A stretch of DNA of 64,000 nucleotides from contig NZ_JAIMJB010000001.1 in assembly GCF_021295345.1 (NCBI RefSeq), positions 248,001 through 312,000 on the forward strand. The letters run 5' to 3'. Below, in pieces: positions 57,273 through 64,000 of this stretch (position 1 is the stretch's first letter; each line of letters starts with the position of its first letter). The position numbers were made by a program, and so were the translations under genes. A model generated the notes under the pieces. It did no database searches and was not told where the DNA came from. It saw only the letters and a program-made list of their open reading frames with translations. Origin of the DNA: Motilimonas eburnea (GTDB lineage: Bacteria; Pseudomonadota; Gammaproteobacteria; Enterobacterales; CBDFNC01).

Positions 57273-57673
57273 GCCAATCGACGAAATACCTCTATCGAGA
57301 CCCTAAAGGCGGTAAAGTGGCGGGCGTGTGTAAAGGCTTAGCTGATTATTTCAACATGGAAGTATGGCTGGTCAGGATCATTGTGATAAGTGCCTTTTTA
57401 TTCAGCTTTCCGTTAGCCGCTTTAGGTTATGGGGCCGCATGGCTGATGCTAGATAAAAAGCCTGAACACCTGGCTCAAGCGGAAACCGAGCAGCCTCAAG
57501 CTTGTAGCCATATTCACGTGAAGAGTAAGGTTTGGCAAAAAGGAGAGTTACCCAAACAAGCCTTAGCCGAAGTGTCCGTCATTCTGGATAAGTTAGAAGG
57601 TAAAATTAATCACATCGAAAAAGTAGTGACCTCGGCTTCTTTTAAAGTAAATCGAGAAATCAACCGCTTATAA
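57269..57673 (+). CDS. pspC: Phage-shock protein PspC
   Basis: 134 residues from the ATG at 57269, coupled to pspB as ATGA with GGAGG upstream. PspC signature KVAGVCKGLADYFNMEVWLVRIIVI near the N-terminus, one main membrane segment (about 40-65) and a cytoplasmic or periplasmic helical tail. Confidence 0.93.
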   Translation: MSQSTKYLYRDPKGGKVAGVCKGLADYFNMEVWLVRIIVISAFLFSFPLAALGYGAAWLMLDKKPEHLAQAETEQPQACSHIHVKSKVWQKGELPKQALAEVSVILDKLEGKINHIEKVVTSASFKVNREINRL

Positions 57674-57736
57674 TCATGTCAGCGTATGACCAAGGGCCTA
57701 AGCGCACTTGGTCTTTTTTATGAGAGTCTCAGAATA

Positions 57737-59146
57737 ATGGTATCCAAAGCGACATTTTCAAATTTACACCGTAGCGCTAAGGATTTAGTGGATCGCAGTT
57801 TAGACCGACATGTGCGTTTAGCAGTCACAGGATTAAGCCGTGCAGGAAAAACGGCGTTTATTACTGCGCTGGTGGATCATTTACTTCAAGGGCCGGTGCA
57901 CCATCAATTACCATTATGGTCGGTGGCGCGAGATGGACGCTTCTTAGGGGCAAAAAAAGTGCCTCAAGCGCATTTTCATATCCCGAGCTTTAAGTTCGAA
58001 CAAAATATAAACTCTCTTCGTGCGGATCAGCCTGTTTGGCCTGAGCCAACCGCGGGGGTGAGTGAAATACGTCTGAAAATTAAATATCGCCCTGATTCCT
58101 TGTTGTGGCGCAATCTTAGCCAAACAGCTGAGCTTACTTTAGATATTATCGACTACCCCGGTGAATGGTTACTGGATTTGCCCTTGTTACACATGAGCTA
58201 TGAGCAATGGAGCGAGCAAATGGCGCAGTCTTTGACCCAGCCAGGGCGCGCTGAATTAGCTAAGAACTGGCTTAACCTAGGGGCGCAGTTAGATCTGCAT
58301 GGTGCGTATGATGAATTACAAATTGCACAAATAAGCCAAGCCTACACACAATATTTACATGAATGTAAGGCACAATTAGGTTTACATCATATTCAACCTG
58401 GCCGGTTTGTGTTGCCAGGTGAGTTAGCGGGCGCGCCGTTATTGGCCTTTTTTCCTTATGTTTGGGGTGAAATTAATTCAGACCATGATAACAAAGACAG
58501 CGCCCTAAGCATGCTCAGCGCTCGCTTTGAGCAATATAAAGAGCATGTTGTTAAACGTTTTTATCAACAACATTTTGTTCATTTTGACCGCCAAATTGTG
58601 TTACTTGATTGTTTAACACCGCTAAATACGGGCAGGCAGAGCTTTGAAGATATGCAGACGGCCGTAGAGCAAATCATGCAAAGTTTCCAATATGGACAGT
58701 CGGGCTTTTTGAGACGATTGTTCGCCCCCAAAATAGACAGAATCGTTTTTGCTGCCAGTAAGGCGGATCATGTGACTCCAGATCAACATGAAAACTTACT
58801 TGCCCTGGTGGATAAACTCGTCGTCAATGGCCAACGAGAAGTGGCTTTTTCTGGCATCGAAAGCCACTGTATTGCCCTTGCTGCAGTAAAAAGTACCCAA
58901 GTGGGTAACGTCAATTATCAAGGTAAGCCTCATGTTGCATTAACGGGCCGCCAATTGGATACATCTGAGCTGCTCAGCCTGTATCCGGGTGAAGTGCCCG
59001 CCGATTTACCCCAGGCGGCATTTTGGCAAAAGCAAGGCTTTGATTTTGTCAATTTTGCGCCTCCGGTTGTGGCGAGTAACCTGCCTTTGCCACATATTCG
59101 CATGGACTTGGCCATTGAGCACCTGTTAGGGGACAAATTGTTATGA
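57737..59146 (+). CDS. ycjX: YcjX-family P-loop protein
   Basis: 469 residues from the ATG at 57737; the longer frame starting 57686 covers the post-pspC gap and has no support. P-loop GLSRAGKTAF near residue 35, DIIDYPGEWLLDLPLL (Walker B-like) near 140, and a late SKADHV motif like the NKxD of GTPases. Stress-linked protein of the psp regulon neighbourhood in E. coli. Overlaps ycjF by 4 nt. Confidence 0.9.
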   Translation: MVSKATFSNLHRSAKDLVDRSLDRHVRLAVTGLSRAGKTAFITALVDHLLQGPVHHQLPLWSVARDGRFLGAKKVPQAHFHIPSFKFEQNINSLRADQPVWPEPTAGVSEIRLKIKYRPDSLLWRNLSQTAELTLDIIDYPGEWLLDLPLLHMSYEQWSEQMAQSLTQPGRAELAKNWLNLGAQLDLHGAYDELQIAQISQAYTQYLHECKAQLGLHHIQPGRFVLPGELAGAPLLAFFPYVWGEINSDHDNKDSALSMLSARFEQYKEHVVKRFYQQHFVHFDRQIVLLDCLTPLNTGRQSFEDMQTAVEQIMQSFQYGQSGFLRRLFAPKIDRIVFAASKADHVTPDQHENLLALVDKLVVNGQREVAFSGIESHCIALAAVKSTQVGNVNYQGKPHVALTGRQLDTSELLSLYPGEVPADLPQAAFWQKQGFDFVNFAPPVVASNLPLPHIRMDLAIEHLLGDKLL

Positions 59147-60150
59147 CCGACATGTCTAATTTAACACCCAAAAAAGTGTTTGATACACCCGATGACACCG
59201 GTTCGAGTGCGAGCATTAAATCTGCGCAAGTTTTTTCGTCTGATGAGTTTGTGGTCGATGAGCCCGAGTCACACACTGAAAGTTTACTTGATGAGGTTTT
59301 CGTTCCCACTCGGCCCAACTGGTGGCTCAGGTTTGGTCTATTTGGTCTTTCTGTTGGTGTGACCTGGGAAACGGTTAGCTGGCTGCAGGCCAGTTTGCTT
59401 AATCATCCGATGTTGGGGTTATTTTACACCGCAGTTAGTATTTGTTTGGTCGTCGCTTTGCTTAAATTATTGTGGAGTGAAGTGAGTAAGCTAAACCGGC
59501 TCAGGCTCAATAAACAGTTACAAAATCAGGCCCAATTGTTGGATCCGCAAGCCAGCGACGGCGCATTTAAATATTGCCAGCAGTTGGCCAAGGTGACAGG
59601 TCAACTTGAAAGCTTGGGTTATCAAAACTGGCAGGCACAGTTAAGTGACAGCCACAGTAATCAAGAGGTATTGGCGTTATACCGTCATCACGTCTTGGCG
59701 GCCCAAGATCAACAGGCCAAGGTTGCGGTGACCAAATGGTCAGGTGAAGCAGCACTATTGGTTGCCATCAGCCCATTGGCCTTAGTGGATATGCTGATTA
59801 TTTTGTGGCGTAACACTAAGATGATCGAAGCCGTGGCCAAGGTTTACGGGATTGAGCTTGGCTATTTAAGTCGCTTAAAATTGTTCAAATTGGTGATTAG
59901 CAACATGATTTACGCGGCTGGTGCTGAAGTTGCGGCGGATTTAGGCACAGATATACTCGGTGCTGAAATGGCTGGAATCGTCTCAGCTAGAGCCGCACAA
60001 GGCGTGGCTGCGGGGCTGCTGACGGCGCGTTTGGGGTTTAAAGCCATGCAAATTTGCCGTCCTGTGCCTTGGCAAGAAAAAGAACGCCCTAAAGCAAAAG
60101 AGATCAGACTATCACTTATTTCGAAATTAAAGTCGGTGATCAAGGGATAG
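59143..60150 (+). CDS. ycjF: YcjF-family inner membrane protein (DUF697)
   Basis: 335 residues. An acidic N-terminal tail of about 50 residues, two membrane segments (about 64-105), a helical middle and a C-terminal DUF697 region with hydrophobic stretches (AALLVAISPLALVDMLIILW, LGTDILGAEMAGIVSARAAQGVAAGLL). Coupled to ycjX. Function unknown beyond association with the Psp stress response. Confidence 0.88.
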   Translation: MTDMSNLTPKKVFDTPDDTGSSASIKSAQVFSSDEFVVDEPESHTESLLDEVFVPTRPNWWLRFGLFGLSVGVTWETVSWLQASLLNHPMLGLFYTAVSICLVVALLKLLWSEVSKLNRLRLNKQLQNQAQLLDPQASDGAFKYCQQLAKVTGQLESLGYQNWQAQLSDSHSNQEVLALYRHHVLAAQDQQAKVAVTKWSGEAALLVAISPLALVDMLIILWRNTKMIEAVAKVYGIELGYLSRLKLFKLVISNMIYAAGAEVAADLGTDILGAEMAGIVSARAAQGVAAGLLTARLGFKAMQICRPVPWQEKERPKAKEIRLSLISKLKSVIKG

Positions 60151-60189
60151 GATGAATTAACCTTGTTCCTTGAACCAGCATTCACTTTC

Positions 60190-60207
60190 AAAGGTCAATA
60201 GGCCCTA
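60190..60207. repeat. Solitary MITE end
   Basis: AAAGGTCAATAGGCCCTA matches the right terminal repeat of the two MITE copies with one change. No left end or interior is recognisable nearby. It ends 2 nt before the phhB ATG. Confidence 0.55.
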
Positions 60208-60209
60208 AT

Positions 60210-60554
60210 ATGAAGCGTTTAAGCCAGTTAAATTGTCAACCGTGTCAAGGTGACATGGCAGCGCTGCCAGAGCAGCAACAAGTGGCATTGATGGCGCAGT
60301 TACCTGATTGGCAACGAGGGGCTGAACAGGGAAAGCCGCGCTTGAGTCGGTTGTTTAGATTTAAAACCTATGCAGCGGCTGTGCATTTTACTGTGCAATT
60401 GGCCGAGTTATCCGAGCAGGCGGATCACCACCCCAAGATCACCTTAGAATGGGGCAGGGTCAACGTGGAGTGGTGGACCCACAGTCTGGATAACCTGCAC
60501 CTCAATGACTTTGTGATGGCTGCACACACGGATCAGCTGTACCAAGGCCATTAA
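60210..60554 (+). CDS. phhB: Pterin-4a-carbinolamine dehydratase PhhB
   Basis: 114 residues. Signature EQADHHPKITLEWGRVNVEWWTH, with the two adjacent His of the active site, and the FRFKTYAAAVHFT helix. Recycles the pterin cofactor of phenylalanine hydroxylase; no phhA is in the window. Its ATG lies right after a MITE terminus, leaving only a weak AGG as ribosome site. Confidence 0.9.
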   Translation: MKRLSQLNCQPCQGDMAALPEQQQVALMAQLPDWQRGAEQGKPRLSRLFRFKTYAAAVHFTVQLAELSEQADHHPKITLEWGRVNVEWWTHSLDNLHLNDFVMAAHTDQLYQGH

Positions 60555-60636
60555 ATTTAGCGATTGATTTTCTGACTCATGGCCGAGTATTTGCGTCTAG
60601 TATTAAACAAGGTGCAAATGATGGGTGAGGCGAGTC

Positions 60637-61590
60637 ATGAAATTAGCAAGCTTGAATGATGGTTCTCGTTATGGCCGCTTGGTCGTGGTGAGCCAAGATT
60701 TACGCAGGGCTAAGTTTGTTGGTATTTTGGCACCCAATCTACCTGCTGCATTAGATGATTGGGACAGTGTCTCGCCGTTGCTGCACATGATATACCATGA
60801 GTTGAATCAAGGGCCCATCGCTGGCTCGTTTGAGTTGATGCTGGGCCAATGCATTGCGCCTTTGGCCTATGCTTTCGAGCATTACTTAGCGCTCAATTAC
60901 CGCCCTTATATCGATTTAGTTAACGCTGCCTGTCAGCCGACCCTTGCTCCTGAGCCTGTACCTTTATTGGCATTACCCAGTTGTCAGCAGCACAATGCCA
61001 GTGCTGAAATCAGTATTCCTGATGCGACAACCTTGGACTTTTCTGCTTATTTATCTGTTATTTGCGGCCCTGTTTCACAACAAGCAAGCCAGCAGGAATG
61101 TGAGCAAAAGATACGTTTATTGGCTTTACATAACCAAATATACAGCCCTCAAAATCTGGTTGACGAGTTAAATTCAGGTTGGGGTATCAATCAAGGTTTC
61201 CATCAATTGATATCCGCACCTGTCTTAGTCACACCTGAAGAGCTTGGCGAAGCTTGGCAAGAGAGCATGATGAACTTATCGGTGATCACTAAATTTAATG
61301 GCAAGCCATTTGCTGCGTTAAACCCATGGCAAGATGCCCATTCCGACTTTGCGACCATCTTGACTCAATTGGTTTCAAGCCGCGCCTTATCAGCTGGAGC
61401 CATGTTAAGTATTGGCCCGATTATGAATCAAGCTCAGCTCAGTGGCCCAGCTAACCTTTGGAGTAAAGCCCAGTTAGCAAAAGAGCAAGGAGATTTTGTT
61501 GGGCTCAGATCAGGGGATAAGCTCGAGACTTATGTACAAGATGCTGCGGGTAGAAATCTCTTTGGTCGGATAAATGTAGTGGTAAATTAA
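60637..61590 (+). CDS. Fumarylacetoacetase-fold protein, metal ligands lost
   Basis: 317 residues from the ATG at 60637 (GAGG 6 nt upstream). The N-terminal signature MKLASLNDGSRYGRLVVVS and FELMLGQCIAPLAYAFEHY align with FAH-family proteins. At the metal site, where family members have DFEAE, this protein has D134-F-S-A-Y138, so both Glu ligands are gone, and the preceding MYQGGSD-type loop is absent. The C-terminal domain keeps TKFNGKPFAALNPWQD-like segments. It is probably not a hydrolase of the usual kind. Follows phhB at 82 nt. Confidence 0.72.
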   Translation: MKLASLNDGSRYGRLVVVSQDLRRAKFVGILAPNLPAALDDWDSVSPLLHMIYHELNQGPIAGSFELMLGQCIAPLAYAFEHYLALNYRPYIDLVNAACQPTLAPEPVPLLALPSCQQHNASAEISIPDATTLDFSAYLSVICGPVSQQASQQECEQKIRLLALHNQIYSPQNLVDELNSGWGINQGFHQLISAPVLVTPEELGEAWQESMMNLSVITKFNGKPFAALNPWQDAHSDFATILTQLVSSRALSAGAMLSIGPIMNQAQLSGPANLWSKAQLAKEQGDFVGLRSGDKLETYVQDAAGRNLFGRINVVVN

Positions 61591-61710
61591 CATTTTATTA
61601 GTATTTTATGCTGAAGTTGGGTTTTGTTTCTTACTTTGCTCCTCACTGCTACTGTTTTCATTTATTATGGCTAAACAAACGGTTAAGATTCCTCTTTTAA
61701 GTTTAGGGCG

Positions 61711-62400
61711 GTGCCATTGGTTAAGCGGATTCGCCAATTTTTGTTGTTTTCCCTGCTACTTAGCTTTCTTGCTGCCTGCACCCTTGCGGGCTTAGATAGG
61801 TATGTTTCCTATGTGGCCAAAGATCGTGTCTATACCGATGTGAATGCCATTCCCCATCGGCCAGTGGCCATTATGTTAGGCACCAGTAAATACATAGGTA
61901 AACGTATTAACCCTTTTTATCCACCGAGGTTACAAGGGGCCGTTGCGTTGTTTGATAACGATAAGGTTCAAGCCATCATCGTCAGTGGTGATAATGCCAC
62001 CCGTTATTATAACGAGCCCCAGACCATGGAAAACGATTTAGTGCGCGCTGGGGTACCAAGACGTTATGTAGTGAAAGACTATGCCGGCTTTCGCACCTTG
62101 GATTCGGTTGTTCGTGCTAAACGCATTTTTGGTCAAGATGCCATGACCATAGTCAGCCAAGGCTTTCACTGTGAACGGGCTATTTATATTGCTCGGTCCA
62201 TGGATATTGATGCTCTTTGTTTAAGTGCAGACAATGCCAGTGGCTTGGCGGCGGTTAAAATTCGCTTACGCGAAGTACTGGCCAGAGCGAAAGCGGTATT
62301 AGACATCAATGTTCTCAATAAACAGCCCAAGTTTTTAGGTCAGCAAGAGCAGGTCATTCTCAAGGCGCCACCGCCGCGTAGCCCCTATGAAAACCCTTAG
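61711..62400 (+). CDS. SanA/YdcF-like DUF218 protein
   Basis: 229 residues. One N-terminal membrane segment (FLLFSLLLSFLAACTLAGL), then a DUF218 domain: AIMLGTSKYI, AIIVSGDNA, DYAGFRTLDSVVRAK and VSQGFHCERAIYIAR. SanA in E. coli affects envelope barrier and vancomycin sensitivity. The start is GTG 61711 or TTG 61717; a GGGCGG stretch just upstream fits the second slightly better. Confidence 0.85.
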   Translation: MPLVKRIRQFLLFSLLLSFLAACTLAGLDRYVSYVAKDRVYTDVNAIPHRPVAIMLGTSKYIGKRINPFYPPRLQGAVALFDNDKVQAIIVSGDNATRYYNEPQTMENDLVRAGVPRRYVVKDYAGFRTLDSVVRAKRIFGQDAMTIVSQGFHCERAIYIARSMDIDALCLSADNASGLAAVKIRLREVLARAKAVLDINVLNKQPKFLGQQEQVILKAPPPRSPYENP

Positions 62401-62428
62401 CTTGAATAGGCTTGATGATGCTGACGTT

Positions 62429-63748
62429 TTATTTGCCAAATAAGTTGCCATGTAATCGTAAGGCATGGCCGTCCGTCATCCCTGAGATATAATCAGCTAT
62501 CACCCGATATCCGCTATGACCTTGCTCTGTGGCAGCCTGCCAGCGCGCTTTAGTGTCATTAGGCAGCAGTCGTTTAGGGTCGCCAGCAAAGGCTTCAAAC
62601 AGCTCCATCACCACTTGTTGACCGCGATATTCCATTATTTGTAGTTCGGTTTTACTGATCACATAGTTAAAAACAAACTGCTTCAGTACATTGAGCACTT
62701 GCTCCATATCGGGCGTTAGCTGGGCATGATATTGCAGCAGGGGTTCATCAAAATGCAAATCAACCTGTGATACTCGCACCGAGGTGATTAATGCATTCAC
62801 TAAAGCGCCAATCGCATCTTTACGCTCGAAGTGATGTTCAGAAAACAGTTTGTCGGTTAGGTTGTTGATGTCCTTAGATAACCAAAAACCGTCAATATCG
62901 GCCAACTTACATGCGACTTGCTCTTGCCAAAGCCGTTTATTGACGATCCCCATGGCAATGGCGTCTTCAAGATCATGAATGCCGTAGGCAAAGTCATCGG
63001 CCAACTCCATCAAAGAGCAATCGAGTGACTTAAAGCGCGTCTTTTTATGGGATGTTGGATCATCTTGAGGACGTGTCAGGCCCAATTGTTGGCGATCTGT
63101 CTTTGATATTGGCGCTAATACCCAATCGAGGATCCCTTTGTCATCATCATAAATGCCTTTTGCGGGTGTCCAATCACTGGCTTTTAATTGACGAAAATTG
63201 ATCGGAGGCTCAGGCTCAAGCTCACTTCTTACTTGGCTGATCAGCGCGGGGTATTTCAGTAAGCCGAGCAAGGTTCGCCTCGCTAGGTTCATGCCGTTTT
63301 CTGGGGTATAGGGCTCAAGCTTGCTAACAATGCGTAAGGTTTGACCATTGCCCTCAAATCCGCCATGTTCACGCATCATATAGTTTAACGCGACTTCGCC
63401 ACCATGACCGTAGGGTGGGTGGCCGATATCATGGCTCAGGCAAATGGCTTCAATTAAGCTGGTTGATGGCAATAAAGGGGCGATATCCGGCTGCTTTTGT
63501 TTCAGTTGAGCCACAATTCCCGTTCCAATTTGCGATACTTCAAGGGAATGGGTTAAGCGTGTGCGATAAAAGTCATTGGCCCCAGTGCTGAGCACTTGTG
63601 TTTTGGACTGCAGGCGGCGAAAAGCGGCGCTATGTAAGATCCGAGCGCGATCGCGTTGAAATGGGCTACGGTGATCATTGAGCCGCTGTTTATTGGTTTC
63701 ACTGCCCAAGCGTTGTTGCCAGTCGGCCTGTATTATCGGATTGATCAT
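62429..63748 (-). CDS. dGTPase-like HD-domain nucleotidase
   Basis: 439 residues from the ATG at 63748, though a GTG at 63775 is in frame. HD-domain motifs [12 protein letters not shown] (His ligand) and [16 protein letters not shown] (HD pair and helix), with a further Asp in [14 protein letters not shown]. This is the short dGTPase-like class. It hydrolyses dNTPs to nucleosides and triphosphate in studied members. Encoded just after yfbR, probably co-transcribed. Confidence 0.9.
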   Translation of the reverse strand: MINPIIQADWQQRLGSETNKQRLNDHRSPFQRDRARILHSAAFRRLQSKTQVLSTGANDFYRTRLTHSLEVSQIGTGIVAQLKQKQPDIAPLLPSTSLIEAICLSHDIGHPPYGHGGEVALNYMMREHGGFEGNGQTLRIVSKLEPYTPENGMNLARRTLLGLLKYPALISQVRSELEPEPPINFRQLKASDWTPAKGIYDDDKGILDWVLAPISKTDRQQLGLTRPQDDPTSHKKTRFKSLDCSLMELADDFAYGIHDLEDAIAMGIVNKRLWQEQVACKLADIDGFWLSKDINNLTDKLFSEHHFERKDAIGALVNALITSVRVSQVDLHFDEPLLQYHAQLTPDMEQVLNVLKQFVFNYVISKTELQIMEYRGQQVVMELFEAFAGDPKRLLPNDTKARWQAATEQGHSGYRVIADYISGMTDGHALRLHGNLFGK

Positions 63749-63780
63749 GGATGTTGACTCTTTGCAATTCGTCACTTGCG

Positions 63781-64000
63781 TTATAAATCGGTGTCATCCT
63801 CGCTGATTTCATCGAGGGTGAGTTCAAAACTAGGCAAAAAATGCGTGATAAAGTAGTTCATCTCTGGCGTTTTTCGCTTTTCTATGCTGCTCTCTAGGCG
63901 TCGCTTTGCCAAGGTAAATTCATGATTCCCTGCGCTTAATTCCTCAAGGCATTTTATGTATGCACATAGAGTATCGGCATCTTTTACTAGCGACTTATAC
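63781..64000 (-). CDS. yfbR: 5'-deoxynucleotidase YfbR, C-terminal end only
   Basis: Minus-strand frame of 72 codons plus TAA at 63781, open to the window edge. The sequence ...[21 protein letters not shown]... [10 protein letters not shown]...[20 protein letters not shown] is the characteristic YfbR C-terminus. The catalytic HD residues lie outside the window. It removes phosphate from dNMPs, a step complementary to the dGTPase-like enzyme downstream. Confidence 0.85.
   Translation of the reverse strand, partial: YKSLVKDADTLCAYIKCLEELSAGNHEFTLAKRRLESSIEKRKTPEMNYFITHFLPSFELTLDEISEDDTDL

Overview
This 64 kb window looks like chromosome from a Shewanella-like marine gammaproteobacterium. The grounds are the periplasmic nitrate reductase set with multihaem cytochromes, NarQ/NarP, MotY (the sodium-motor T-ring protein), CheV, a ChiS-like chitin sensor, the tig-clpP-clpX-lon-hupB-ppiD block and the sapABCDF/pspF//pspABC-ycjXF block. 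Genus assignment is inference, because no rRNA gene is present. Both ends are cut genes: a family 5 solute-binding protein at the left (1-902) and the 3' end of yfbR at the right.

Layout. 1-4829: minus-strand pair of a ChiS-like hybrid kinase and a strongly codon-biased periplasmic binding protein, probably sensing and importing chito-oligosaccharides. 5128-5787: M50B-like membrane protease. 5960-6249: MITE-like repeat copy 1. 6268-9510: overlapping operon of an SLC13/DASS anion transporter, a cNMP-domain histidine kinase and a lone receiver protein. 9649-13070: five-gene type IV pilin/minor pilin operon whose last product carries a long repetitive, beta-solenoid-like body. 13613-15328: Nif3-like and YvcK-like genes.

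15413-27447 is a respiratory block: narQP, then moaA behind a probable Moco riboswitch, napFDABC behind FNR-like and NarP-like sites, then mobA-moaBCDE and convergent moeA. It brings together nitrate sensing, the periplasmic reductase and most of the cofactor pathway.

27582-40678 is mixed housekeeping: folE and a SelW-like protein, an OlsF-type acyltransferase fusion, divergent sodB/grxD, an NhaC-type antiporter, divergent rnt/motY (motY behind a sigma28 promoter), MITE copy 2, an orphan YnjB-type binding protein, slyD-like, pyrC and cheV.

40967-49423 is the proteostasis block tig, clpP, clpX, lon, hupB, ppiD, with clear terminators between most genes and a sigma32-like promoter at lon. 49854-60150 is sapABCDF-pspF divergent from pspABC-ycjX-ycjF, with a sigma54 promoter at pspA. 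60210-64000 carries phhB, a fumarylacetoacetase-fold protein lacking its metal ligands, sanA-like, dgt-like and yfbR.

I found no tRNA, rRNA, CRISPR array, prophage or complete insertion sequence. The least explained items are the structured MITE family with compensatory base changes, the transporter/kinase/receiver operon, the solenoid-bearing pilin gene and the degenerate FAH protein.
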